This document shows, in pieces, positions 1 to 7,179 of a stretch of DNA of 17,833 nt. The translations under genes were made by a program, and so were the position numbers. Position 1 is the first letter of the stretch, and every line of letters starts with the position of its first letter. The notes under the pieces were generated by a model. That model saw nothing but the letters and a program-made list of their open reading frames with translations. It searched no databases and was not told the DNA's origin. Where the stretch lies: contig CAYZCE010000031.1 in the NCBI GenBank assembly GCA_964476835.1, forward strand, positions 1 through 17,833. The letters run 5' to 3'. This stretch comes from PALSA-926 sp964476835. GTDB taxonomy: Bacteria; Pseudomonadota; Alphaproteobacteria; Micavibrionales; UBA2020.

Positions 1-360
1 GAAGCCGTATTTGTCGAGCGCCTGCTTCAGCGCCGCCGTCTTCATCACGTCGGTATAGGCGGGGGAAGAGAAAGGCGTGACGCCCTGCGCGATGCCGTCT
101 TGGTTGGTGTGGGTCAGCAGCTCCAGCCCGAGTTCCTTCGCCTTGCGGTCGCGCAGCGTGATCATGTCGCGGAACTTCCACGTGGTGTCGACATGCAAAA
201 GCTTGAAGGGAGGCTTGGCCGGGTAGAAGGCCTTCATGGCGAGGTGCAGCATCACCGCGCTGTCCTTGCCGATGGAATAGAGCATCACCGGGTTGTCGCA
301 GGTCGCGGCAACCTCGCGGATGATCTCGATGCTCTCGGATTCCAAGGGGGTCAAAGTCAT
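1..360 (-). CDS. cysD: Sulfate adenylyltransferase subunit 2 (CysD), 5' part only
   Basis: This is the N-terminal 120 residues of CysD, the small catalytic subunit of ATP sulfurylase. With the GTPase CysN it makes adenosine 5'-phosphosulfate from ATP and sulfate in the cytoplasm. The reverse strand reads MTLTPLESESIEIIREVAATC from 360, then the PP-loop-type SIGKDSAVMLHLAMKAF segment (about residues 29-45) and LLHVDTTWKFRDM (about 54-66), all characteristic of the family. The gene runs off the left edge; full-length CysD is about 300 aa, so cysN would be expected further left. The ATG at 360 fits the usual CysD start just ahead of the LExESI segment. No Shine-Dalgarno precedes it: the bases before the ATG read CACCTCC. 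A TATAAT box lies 7 bases upstream (see the promoter entry). Family assignment is very secure. Confidence 0.95.
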   Translation of the reverse strand, partial: MTLTPLESESIEIIREVAATCDNPVMLYSIGKDSAVMLHLAMKAFYPAKPPFKLLHVDTTWKFRDMITLRDRKAKELGLELLTHTNQDGIAQGVTPFSSPAYTDVMKTAALKQALDKYGF

Positions 361-367
361 GGAGGTG

Positions 368-373
368 ATTATA
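368..373 (-). promoter_or_regulatory. Candidate -10 box for cysD, possible leaderless transcript
   Basis: The minus strand reads TATAAT at 373-368, followed by CACCTCC and then the cysD ATG at 360. Normal -10 to start-site spacing places transcription initiation at about 361-360, on the start codon itself. No Shine-Dalgarno is present, as expected for a leaderless message. No good -35 was found at 16-18 nt (the closest, TTGTTT, is 20 nt away), so this is only a candidate. A small inverted repeat (TTTTAC, 5-nt spacer, GTAAAA at 407-423) lies upstream and could bind a regulator; that is inference. Confidence 0.35.
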
Positions 374-429
374 GGGAAAAAGAATGGCGCCGAAAACAAG
401 TAATTGTTTTACATAACGTAAAAGATATG

Positions 430-455
430 CCCTCTCCCGCGATAGCGGGAGAGGG
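430..455. repeat. GC-rich intergenic hairpin repeat (CCCTCTCCCGC family)
   Basis: Perfect 11-bp inverted repeat: CCCTCTCCCGC at 430-440 and GCGGGAGAGGG at 445-455, loop GATA. It is followed by a smaller CCCG/CGGG hairpin (462-475) and the tail GGCAGGGTGAGGG (474-486). This CTCTCCC / GGGTGAGGG layout resembles dispersed intergenic repeats seen in many proteobacterial genomes (recalled from general knowledge, not searched). No T-tract follows on either strand, so it is not a typical intrinsic terminator. Only one copy is in this window. Confidence 0.7.
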
Positions 456-504
456 AAGGTACCCGTGCAAGCGGGCAGGGTGAGGGATTGTCCCGGCCAT
501 CATT

Positions 505-574
505 CTTGTCATCCCGAGCGAAGCCAAGGGATCTGGAGCACTGAAGATCCCTTGGCTTCGCTCGGGATGACAAG
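505..574. repeat. Long palindromic repeat (GTCATCCCGAGCGAAGC family)
   Basis: Perfect 30-bp inverted repeat: left arm 505-534 begins CTTGTCATCCCGAGCG, right arm 545-574 is its exact reverse complement, and the 10-nt spacer is GGAGCACTGA. Translated, this element gives the CHPERSQGI... / ...LASLGMT peptides that often contaminate predicted proteins, and here both strands show that signature. It is a dispersed intergenic palindrome of REP/MITE type by general knowledge; no transposase is nearby. It lies 29 nt before the next start codon and would form a very strong stem-loop in any transcript crossing it. Confidence 0.85.
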
Positions 575-602
575 GAAGGCGGCATCGCCTAAACTGTCGC
601 CC

Positions 603-1844
603 ATGAAACCCTACGATATTGCCATCATCGGCGGCGGATTTTCGGGGCTGATGACGCTGGCCCATCTGGTCGCGCAAGGTCCCGCAGGCGCGCGCTATGC
701 GGTATTCGAGCCGCGCGTCCGGCTGGGCGAAGGGCTGGCCTATGGCACCCGGCAAACTGTGCACCTGCTCAACGTTCCCGCCGCCGGCATGAGCGCGTTC
801 GGCGACAATCCCGAGCATTTGCTGCGCTGGCTGGCATCGCCGGCCGGCAGGGCTGCGGCGCAGGATCTGGACGTCGCGCAAAGCTGGACAGGCGGCGATT
901 ATATCCCGCGCGCGCTTTATGCGCGCTATCTCGGCGGCATCGCGGAAGAGACGCTGCGGCAGGCAGCGGCGAAGGACATCGCCATCGATCATATCCGCGC
1001 CCCGGCGATCGATATCGACGGCGGCGTGCGGACGGACGATGATTTTTATCCGGCGCGGCGCGTACTGCTGGCGCTCGGCAATATGCCGGCGCGGCGGGCG
1101 GAGGCGGGCGTCGTCACCGATGTGTTCAATTTCGATTATAGCAGCCTCGGCCAAGGCCCTGTCGCCATCATCGGCACGGGACTGACGATGGTGGATACGC
1201 TGCTTTCCTTGCGCGCAGGCGGCTACCAGGGAAAGGTTGTTGCGTTGTCGCGCCGCGGCCAGTTGCCGCAAGCGCATGACGACAGCGCCTTCGATTACGC
1301 GTCGCAAGCGCCCGCGCTGGCGGCCGCGCCGCAAAAACTATTCGCGCTGATGCGTGCCTTCCGCAGCGAAGCATCGTCCTGCATGAAAGCGATGGGATCG
1401 TGGCAGCCCGCGTTCAAGCCGTGGCGCCCGCATCTGCCCGCGTTGTGGGAAGGCCTTTCAGTGCGCGACAAGAAGCGCTTCCTCGACCGTCTCTTCACGC
1501 TTTGGGGTGTGCACCGGCACCGCATGGCGGGCAGCATCGGCGCGGCGGTGAAGGCGGAACTGGCGGCAGGCACGCTGGAGATTTCAAGAGGCTCGTCCGC
1601 CAGCGGCTTTGAAAAAGTTTTCGATTGCCGCGGCCCCGGCTATGACATGACGAAGGTCGACAGCCCCCTGATGCAAACGCTGCTCAAGCGCGGCATCGTC
1701 AAGCCGCATGCGACGGGCTGGGGGATCGACCCTGTTGCGCCGCCGCTTTATGCCGTCGGCACGCTCTTGATCGGCCAGCGCCTGGAAACCACGGCGGTGC
1801 CGGAGTTGCGCGGCCAAGCCAAAGCGGTGGCCGGCGCGCTGCTG

Positions 1845-1853
<9 letters not shown>
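603..1853 (+). CDS. FAD/NAD(P)-binding oxidoreductase-like protein, COG4529 (YdhS-like) type
   Basis: A 416-aa flavoprotein-like protein of unknown substrate. The N-terminus MKPYDIAIIGGGFSG carries the dinucleotide-binding GGGFSG (10-15). QTVHLLNVPAAGMSAFGDNP (51-70) is the hallmark segment of the FAD_NAD(P)-binding family PF13454. A second nucleotide-binding loop IIGTGLTMVD sits at about 189-198. A longer frame is open upstream to 465, but that part encodes only the palindromic repeat peptide, so the ATG at 603, directly before the FAD motif, is chosen. No clear Shine-Dalgarno was seen. The 3' end overlaps the convergent channel gene by 9 bases. Family members act on unknown substrates; no reaction is claimed. 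No signal peptide, so probably cytoplasmic. Confidence 0.85.
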
Positions 1854-2435
<582 letters not shown>

Positions 2436-2448
2436 GCGGCTCCCCGTC

Positions 2449-3111
2449 TTAATTGTTGAAGCTGCGTTTTTTCGCCTCGATAAGGCCTTGCTGCGCCTTG
2501 TCGAGCGCGGCCTTGATCTCGCCGCGGCGGCCGTCGTCGGCGACCTTCATGCCGGGGCGCAGGGGCTGCGCGAGCGCCTTTTCCAGCACCATCACGGCTT
2601 CCGCGTATTTTTCGCGGTGCACGAGGTAGTCGCCGTAATAGAAATTCGCGTCGATGCTGGCGGGCGAGATTTCCAATGCGCGCTTGAGGTGCGCTTCGGC
2701 CTTGTCTTTGTCGCCGAAGGCGATCGGCCAGCCGGGCACGCGATCGTAGAGCGCGCCGAGCACGGCGTGGGCGAAGCCGTCCTCGACCTTGTCGTCCTGC
2801 GCAATGGCGTATTCGAGCAGCGTGCGCGCCTTCTTGAGCTTGGGCAGCGCGGTGATGCCGTTGATGGCGGCGGCTTCGGACGAGAGGATCGTGCCTTCCC
2901 ATACCTTCAGCGCGGGCTCATTGGGATTGGCCTGCACCAGCGTATCGGCCTGCGCGGCGAGGCGGTCGAATTTCTCGATCTGCGCGTCGCGGTCGCTTTC
3001 CTGGTACTTGATCTCCGCCCAGGCGCTGCGCAGCGCCGAGATGTCGCCGCGCGCGGCCAGCGCCGGCGTCGCGATCAAGAGAAAGAAGAGGGCGAGAACA
3101 TGCTTTTTCAT
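2449..3111 (-). CDS. Periplasmic TPR-repeat protein, TatT-like
   Basis: A 220-aa protein with a clear Sec signal peptide (MKKHVLALFFLLIATPALA, cleavage likely after residue 19). The mature part is all helical and contains TPR-like repeats: LKVWEGTILSSEAAAI (about 68-83), a middle repeat around FAHAVLGALYDRVPGWPIAFGD (113-134), and AEAHLKRALEISPASIDANFYYGDYLVHREKYAEAVMVLEKAL (138-180). The layout recalls TatT, the periplasmic partner of some TRAP transporters (PF16811), but no TRAP genes are in view, so only a scaffold or partner role is inferred. The start is supported by GGAG about 8 nt upstream. It heads a pair with the TMEM175-like gene (13-nt gap); the serine hydrolase gene lies 58 nt upstream and may be in the same unit. 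Confidence 0.82.
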   Translation of the reverse strand: MKKHVLALFFLLIATPALAARGDISALRSAWAEIKYQESDRDAQIEKFDRLAAQADTLVQANPNEPALKVWEGTILSSEAAAINGITALPKLKKARTLLEYAIAQDDKVEDGFAHAVLGALYDRVPGWPIAFGDKDKAEAHLKRALEISPASIDANFYYGDYLVHREKYAEAVMVLEKALAQPLRPGMKVADDGRRGEIKAALDKAQQGLIEAKKRSFNN

Positions 3112-3169
3112 GGAAAAATCTCCGTTGTCCCCAGTCTAGCCGCGTCTCCGGTCACGGGAAAGCCCTTAT

Positions 3170-4198
3170 TTAGAGCAGTGCAGCCACCGCCGCGCGGCGC
3201 AGCGCGTACAATCCCGCGCGCGTCTGCGGGCCGCTGGTGTTGACGACGCCGGCCACGGCCGCGCGGTCGGCGGGGTTCACGCAGAGGAACGAGAGGAAGT
3301 TCCGCTGGCTGCCGACATGGCCGACCAGTTTCTTCCCGCCGCGCGCGAGCAGGAAGAAGGAGAGACCCATGTGCTGCACGAAACCGTCGCTTTCGTCGGC
3401 GGACAATACCGGCTTCCACATGCTCTTGAGCGTGCCGCGGTCAAGCGGCCCATCGCCGCCGCAGAGGAATTCCATGTAGCGCAGCATGTCGGAAAGCGGC
3501 GCGTTGAGCCCGCCGTTGCAGGCGGTGATGCCGGTCGCGAATTCGGGGCCGTTGGCGGTGATGTGCCCATCGCGCAGCGCGTAGCTGTTCGCGCGGTGCG
3601 GCTTCAGCCGTTCCGGCGTCTGGTTGAAATAGCTGCTCTTCATCCCGAGCGGCGCGAAGAGGTTCTTTCGCATGTAGCCGGGATAGTCCTGCCCCGTCAC
3701 CTGCTCGATCGTGCGGCCGAGGAAGTTGATGCCGAGGTTGGAATAACTGTAGCGGCTGCCCGGCTTGAACAGGAGGCGGAAACCCGGGCGCGTCTGCATC
3801 AGTGTCTCCCAGTCCTCGACCGGCGGTTCGCCGCGCGGCCACGTCGGTCCGCGAAAGCCGGCGGCATGGGTGAGCAGGTGGCGCAGCGTGATGTCCTCCA
3901 TGCGGCCGAACGGGTTGCGCATCGCGCGCAGTTCCGGCACATAGGCGACGACGGGATCTTCGAGCCGCAGCATCTTGCAGTCGCGCAGCTGCATCACGGC
4001 AATCGCCGTCATCGTCTTGGTGACCGAGGCCCAGTGATAGATGGTGTGAATATCCGCCCTGCGCCCCGTCGCGCGGTCGGCGTGGCCGACATGGCTTTCA
4101 TGCACCAGCGCGCCGTCGCGGATCGCGACAAGCCCGCTGCCGACGATGCGGTGCTTGCGGGCGAAACGGTCATGCAGCTGGGCAAGGGGCTCCTTCAT
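3170..4198 (-). CDS. Serine hydrolase of the beta-lactamase / class C PBP family
   Basis: A 342-aa serine hydrolase with the penicillin-binding fold. SVTK (58-61) supplies the nucleophile Ser58 and Lys61; YSN (152-154) is the second motif; HVG (294-296) fits the third KTG/HxG box. LRHLLTHAAGF (105-115), GINFLGRTIEQVTGQ (156-170) and LFAPLGMKSSYF (180-191) are typical of esterase/peptidase members (PF00144). The substrate cannot be told: family members cleave D-amino peptides, esters or beta-lactams. No signal peptide is visible (MKEPLAQLHDRF...), so it is probably cytoplasmic, unlike true class C beta-lactamases. Divergent from the ArsR gene with 83 nt between starts. Confidence 0.88.
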   Translation of the reverse strand: MKEPLAQLHDRFARKHRIVGSGLVAIRDGALVHESHVGHADRATGRRADIHTIYHWASVTKTMTAIAVMQLRDCKMLRLEDPVVAYVPELRAMRNPFGRMEDITLRHLLTHAAGFRGPTWPRGEPPVEDWETLMQTRPGFRLLFKPGSRYSYSNLGINFLGRTIEQVTGQDYPGYMRKNLFAPLGMKSSYFNQTPERLKPHRANSYALRDGHITANGPEFATGITACNGGLNAPLSDMLRYMEFLCGGDGPLDRGTLKSMWKPVLSADESDGFVQHMGLSFFLLARGGKKLVGHVGSQRNFLSFLCVNPADRAAVAGVVNTSGPQTRAGLYALRRAAVAALL

Positions 4199-4246
4199 GA
4201 CCGCAGCATAGCCGAGCGCGCCCTATTGTTCCATAGTACTGAATAA

Positions 4247-4275
4247 TTGCGCGCGGCGCGGGTTTGTGTTAAATT
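4247..4275 (+). promoter_or_regulatory. Weak candidate promoter of the ArsR gene
   Basis: TTGCGC (4247-4252), a 17-nt gap and TAAATT (4270-4275) precede the ATG at 4282. Initiation would fall near 4282, so the message could be leaderless; AAAGG touches the ATG and is too close for a normal Shine-Dalgarno. Upstream, CTATTGTTCC (4223-4232) matches 8 of 10 bases of the half-site CTATAGTTCA found before the SDR gene, which could mean autoregulation. Match to consensus is poor, hence low confidence. Confidence 0.25.
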
Positions 4276-4281
4276 TAAAGG

Positions 4282-4596
4282 ATGGCAAGGTTCGTACATC
4301 CCCCGCGTAAAGACATCACGCTGACCGGCGTGCTCGGCGCGTTGTCCGACCCCTACCGCCTGAAAATCATCAAGAGCATGATGAAGAAGGACAAAGTGAT
4401 GTCCTGCACCCAGGCGGCGCCCTGCCCGAACATGGCGAAATCGACGCTCTCCAACCACTTCCGAATCCTGCGCGAGGCGGGACTCATCCACACCGAAAAG
4501 CAGGGCGTCGAGCACCGCAACACCGTGCGCGAAGCCGACATCAATGCCCTGTTTCCGGGCCTTCTCGACACCGTCCTGAAGCTCTGCGACGCCTGA
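4282..4596 (+). CDS. ArsR/SmtB-type winged-helix transcriptional repressor
   Basis: A 104-aa DNA-binding protein. It starts RFVHPPRKDITLTGVLGALSDPYRLKII, a typical N-terminus of small ArsR-like regulators, and has the recognition helix region KSTLSNHFRILREAGLI (53-69) followed by the wing (HTEKQGVEHRNTVRE, 70-84). Cysteines at 42, 48 and 102 are present, but the classical metal-site ELCVCDL box is absent, so metal sensing cannot be assumed. The SDR gene follows 93 nt downstream on the same strand behind its own promoter and a palindrome, making it the likely target. In related genomes such regulators often sit beside SDR, nitroreductase or NADPH oxidoreductase genes (general recollection). 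Confidence 0.9.
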   Translation: MARFVHPPRKDITLTGVLGALSDPYRLKIIKSMMKKDKVMSCTQAAPCPNMAKSTLSNHFRILREAGLIHTEKQGVEHRNTVREADINALFPGLLDTVLKLCDA

Positions 4597-4619
4597 AAGG
4601 GCCGCGTCCAAAAAAGCCC

Positions 4620-4657
4620 TTGACCATCCCCTATAGTTCAATTATAATGAACTATAG
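4620..4657 (+). promoter_or_regulatory. Sigma70-type promoter of the SDR gene with overlapping palindromic operator
   Basis: TTGACC (4620-4625), a 17-nt gap and a perfect TATAAT (4643-4648) form the best promoter in the window. Overlapping it is a perfect 10-bp inverted repeat: CTATAGTTCA (4631-4640) and TGAACTATAG (4648-4657), 7-nt spacer. The palindrome covers part of the -35/-10 gap and the expected start site, where a bound dimer would block RNA polymerase. Its size and symmetry fit ArsR-family operators, and the ArsR gene is immediately upstream. Transcription should begin near 4655; AGGAG at 4678-4682 is the ribosome binding site. Confidence 0.8.
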
Positions 4658-4689
4658 AACTTAACGAAAACCCCAACAGGAGATATCTT

Positions 4690-5406
4690 ATGAAGCTCGA
4701 CCAGAAAACCATCGTCGTCACCGGCGCCAACCGCGGCATCGGTGCCGCGCTTGTCCGCGCATTGCTGAAGCACAAGGTCGCCAAGGTCTATGCCGCCGCG
4801 CGCGAGACCAAGAACCTGCCCGATTTCGGCGACGCGCGCGTGGTTCCGCTGCGCCTCGACATCACCGACCAGAAGCAAGTCGCCGAAGCGGCGGCTGCGG
4901 CCAAGGACGCGCAAGTGCTCATCAACAACGCCGGCACCGCGCATTTCGGCGGCACGCTGGACAACGCGCTCGACGCCGCCGAGGCCGACATGAAGACCAA
5001 TTACTTCGGCACGCTCTACATGACGCGCGCCTTCGCGCCCGTGCTGGAAAAGAACGCGCCCGGCCTGATCGCCAACGTCAGCAGCACCGCAGGCATTGCG
5101 GCCTTCCCGGCCATCGGCAGCTATTCGGCATCGAAATCGGCGATGCATGCGCTGACGCAATCTTCCCGTGCCGAGCTGATGGCGCGCAACGTGCGCGTCG
5201 CCGGCATCTATCCCGGCCCCATCGACACCGACATGGCGAAGGACATCCAGATGGAAAAAGCCTCGGCGGATTATGCGGCGGAACGCATCCTTGCAGGGTT
5301 GGTCGCGGGCGACGATTATATCTTCCCGGACCCCATGTCGGTCGAAGCGGGCGCCCTGTGGCGCCGCGACCCCGTCGCGCTCGAGCGCCAGTTCGCCGCA
5401 CGCTGA
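4690..5406 (+). CDS. Short-chain dehydrogenase/reductase (classical SDR)
   Basis: A 238-aa NAD(P)-dependent oxidoreductase with a complete SDR core: cofactor motif TGANRGIG (11-18), NNAG (79-82), active-site Asn104 in TNYFG, Ser131/Ser132 in NVSSTAG, and YSASK (145-149) with catalytic Tyr145 and Lys149. PGPIDTDM (175-182) is the usual segment after the catalytic site. An AGGAG Shine-Dalgarno lies 7 nt before the ATG. Arg15 in the cofactor loop and basic residues after beta-2 (AAARETK) lean towards NADP(H), but that is inference. The substrate is unknown. It is probably repressed by the adjacent ArsR-type protein through the palindrome at 4631-4657 and induced by that repressor's unknown signal. 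Confidence 0.92.
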   Translation: MKLDQKTIVVTGANRGIGAALVRALLKHKVAKVYAAARETKNLPDFGDARVVPLRLDITDQKQVAEAAAAAKDAQVLINNAGTAHFGGTLDNALDAAEADMKTNYFGTLYMTRAFAPVLEKNAPGLIANVSSTAGIAAFPAIGSYSASKSAMHALTQSSRAELMARNVRVAGIYPGPIDTDMAKDIQMEKASADYAAERILAGLVAGDDYIFPDPMSVEAGALWRRDPVALERQFAAR

Positions 5407-5475
5407 TATTGTTGAGTTGTCCCCCGGAGGCTGCTGCAGCGCGGATCCCTGACGCGCGGCAGCCGTCGTTCCGTC

Positions 5476-6510
5476 CTAGAAGCTGTACCCGAGGCTGATC
5501 GCGCCGAACAGATCCGGCTTTTCCTGCCCGTGGAATTCTTCCGTGCGCCAGTTGAGCGTGTAGGAGATTTGCGTGTGGCCGTAAGCCGTCGCCAGCCCGG
5601 CGTTGGCGTCGCCGACAATATATTTTTTGTCGACCGAGGGGCTGTCGGCAAAGGTGTTGCCGTCGAGGAAGATGTTATGCGCCACTGCGCGGCCTTCCAC
5701 CCCGGCAAAGAGCGACCATGAGAAGGTGTTGTCGGGCGCCGAGAAATAGCCGCTGCCCGGCATCGCTGGCCGCACACGCAGCGGCAGGCCCTGCCACTTG
5801 TAGGCCTTGGGCACCAGCTGGAAGATCATGCCCGCATTGGCATACGTGTAGACGTTGCCGAGCGTGCCGCCGATGTAGGGCGAGGTGCGGAAGTGGAACC
5901 CGCCTGCCTCGAGCGTCGCGGCTTCCGGCCACAGGCGTTGAGTCGAGATCATCAGTCCCGGCTCGTTCTTCAACTGGTAATCCCAGCCCTTGGGCTGCGG
6001 CGAATTGACGACGTGATGCACCAGCGTCTGGACATCTTCGCCCATCGCGCCGGGGCCGACCCAGCCGGCGGTCAGTTCCATGCTGTCCGTATGGTTCTCG
6101 ACCACCGTCGACATGCCGACGGAACCGTAGAGGAACGCGGCATACGGGTGGTCCTTCGGGTCCGGCACGGGCGTCGAGATGTTGTGCGGCGTATAGAGGT
6201 TGTGCCCAATCGAGTAATACACCGACGTCGTCTCGTTGACCGAGAAAAAGGGCAGGTGCTCGCGGAAGAACTTGGTGAACTTGGGCGGACGCTTGCTGGT
6301 GTCGAGCCAGCCGATGCGCAGGCCGTTGGTGTAGTTGCGGTCGTTGCCGGTGCCGCTGTAAAGATCGTTCTCGGTCGTCAGCGTGATGAACTGCTGCCGG
6401 GGGCGCTCCTTGTTCGTGGCCTGCTCGAAAGTTTCCGCGCGCGCGGGCAGGGCGGCGAGGAGGAGCAGGAGGCCGGCGATACAGGCGCGCTTGTCCAGGT
6501 AAAATCTCAT
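5476..6510 (-). CDS. lpxR: LpxR-family lipid A 3'-O-deacylase, outer-membrane beta-barrel
   Basis: A 344-aa protein with a signal peptide (hydrophobic stretch 10-20, cleavage probably after ARA at 25) and a C-terminal Phe (SLGYSF), as expected of an outer-membrane barrel. It matches the LpxR/DUF2219 family (PF09982): ENDLYSGTGNDRNYTNGLRIGW (47-68) and DHPYAAFLYG (120-129) are the hallmark segments. Aligning from memory to Salmonella LpxR, the catalytic Asn, Asp, Thr and His correspond to Asn48, Asp49, Thr61 and His165 (in DVQTLVHH); all are present, so an active enzyme is likely. LpxR removes the 3'-acyloxyacyl chain of lipid A. The start codon overlaps the cold-shock gene's stop as ATGA, indicating translational coupling. 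It is the last gene of a three-gene unit. Confidence 0.85.
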   Translation of the reverse strand: MRFYLDKRACIAGLLLLLAALPARAETFEQATNKERPRQQFITLTTENDLYSGTGNDRNYTNGLRIGWLDTSKRPPKFTKFFREHLPFFSVNETTSVYYSIGHNLYTPHNISTPVPDPKDHPYAAFLYGSVGMSTVVENHTDSMELTAGWVGPGAMGEDVQTLVHHVVNSPQPKGWDYQLKNEPGLMISTQRLWPEAATLEAGGFHFRTSPYIGGTLGNVYTYANAGMIFQLVPKAYKWQGLPLRVRPAMPGSGYFSAPDNTFSWSLFAGVEGRAVAHNIFLDGNTFADSPSVDKKYIVGDANAGLATAYGHTQISYTLNWRTEEFHGQEKPDLFGAISLGYSF

Positions 6511-6713
6511 GCCAGCAATTTGATGTTCACGGCCGAAGTCTTTCCATCCTGCGAATGCAATTCGTACGACAGGCGCTGGCCGGGCGCGACGGTGTCGATG
6601 CCGCTGGCCTGCAGGGCGGAGATGTGGACGTAGACGTTGTCGCCGCCGTCTTGCGGGCGGATGAAGCCGTAGCCTTTGTCTTCCTTGAAAGAGATGATGC
6701 TTCCCGTCGGCAT
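6507..6713 (-). CDS. Cold-shock domain protein (CspA-like)
   Basis: A 68-aa single cold-shock domain that binds single-stranded RNA or DNA. RNP1 is KGYGFI (13-18) and RNP2 is VYVHI (27-31), followed by SALQASGI as in the family. The usual KWFN segment before RNP1 is replaced by ISFKED (7-12), so the conserved Trp is missing; binding may be altered. The Shine-Dalgarno AAGGAG sits 6 nt before the ATG, inside the end of the upstream gene. There is 1 nt between this gene and the unknown gene upstream, and a 4-base overlap with lpxR downstream. No long cspA-type 5' leader is possible, because it is internal to the unit. Confidence 0.92.
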   Translation of the reverse strand: MPTGSIISFKEDKGYGFIRPQDGGDNVYVHISALQASGIDTVAPGQRLSYELHSQDGKTSAVNIKLLA

Positions 6714-6714
6714 A

Positions 6715-7035
6715 TCAGGCTCCTTGAGATAATTTCTGGCATGCGCCGCTGGCGAGGGAGGAAAGCTTGCGGCGGATCATGTCGTTCTTCTGGATCTTGG
6801 AGGCGACGTCCGCCGCGCCGTCGATCAGGGACAGGCGCTGGACGTCGATGACCTTCAGCTCGACCGGCTCGCCGAGGGTGGCCACTGTCGCGGTAACCAT
6901 CTGTTCGCCGATCTTGTCGGGCTTGCCGCGCGGCCTGCTCGGCTTGTCCCAGATCGGCTCGCGCCAGCGCAGCGTGTCGCCAACGGCGGGCGCGGGGCAG
7001 GGTGCCCATTTTTCGTCTGAAGGGGATTTTGTCAT
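6715..7035 (-). CDS. Conserved-looking small protein of unknown function
   Basis: A 106-aa soluble protein not assigned to a family. The middle part VGDTLRWREPIWDKPSRPRGKPDKIGEQMVTATV (18-51) is rich in Pro, Arg and Lys and looks like a conserved nucleic-acid- or protein-binding segment. A predicted strand-rich region follows (ELKVIDVQRLSLID, 59-72), then a basic tail (NDMIRRKLSSLASG, 84-97). No signal peptide or membrane helix. It is the first gene of the unit with the cold-shock protein and LpxR, behind a good promoter at 7075-7103. The 1-nt spacing to the cold-shock gene suggests coupled expression. AAGG at about 9 nt supports the start. Confidence 0.75.
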   Translation of the reverse strand: MTKSPSDEKWAPCPAPAVGDTLRWREPIWDKPSRPRGKPDKIGEQMVTATVATLGEPVELKVIDVQRLSLIDGAADVASKIQKNDMIRRKLSSLASGACQKLSQGA

Positions 7036-7074
7036 GAAGGCGCCTTGCCATGAAAAAGTGAAAAACCAGCCCGT

Positions 7075-7103
7075 ATCCTACTGGAGCAGCAATGTTTTCT
7101 CAA
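7075..7103 (-). promoter_or_regulatory. Sigma70-like promoter of the unknown-csp-lpxR unit
   Basis: On the minus strand TTGAGA (7103-7098), exactly 17 nt, then TAGGAT (7080-7075). Five of six bases match the -35 consensus and four of six the -10. Initiation would be near 7068, giving a leader of about 33 nt before the ATG at 7035. An imperfectly spaced pair ACCAGCC (7065-7071) / GGCTGGT (7109-7115) brackets the promoter. Confidence 0.55.
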
Positions 7104-7118
7104 TAGCAGGCTGGTCTC

Positions 7119-7147
7119 TTGAAACGCGCCTGTTTTTATTGCATAAC
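7119..7147 (+). promoter_or_regulatory. Candidate promoter of the 7180 gene
   Basis: TTGAAA (7119-7124), 17 nt, then CATAAC (7142-7147). The -35 is good (5 of 6), the -10 moderate (4 of 6). Initiation would be near 7154, leaving a leader of about 26 nt. It lies back to back with the minus-strand promoter at 7075-7103. Confidence 0.4.
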
Positions 7148-7179
7148 GACAGGGTCTCCCCTATTAGAAAGACCAAGCC

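Noticed and set aside
430..574. Intrinsic terminator for an upstream gene
   Set aside because: The stems are strong but no T-run follows on either strand, and cysD and the FAD gene diverge from this gap.
465..602. N-terminal extension of the FAD protein
   Set aside because: The extra 46 codons translate the palindromic repeat; the true N-terminus with the FAD motif begins at 603.
369..1334. A 321-codon minus-strand frame over the repeats and the FAD protein gene
   Set aside because: Its C-terminal part is the translated palindromic repeats (CHPERSQGI) and the rest is antisense to a recognised flavoprotein.
4195..4641. Minus-strand 148-codon frame over the ArsR gene
   Set aside because: It is a shadow of the ArsR coding sequence, lacks family features and covers the regulatory region.
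5407..5475. Bidirectional terminator between the SDR and lpxR genes
   Set aside because: Only an imperfect CTGCTGC/GCGGCAG pairing is present, without a T-run.
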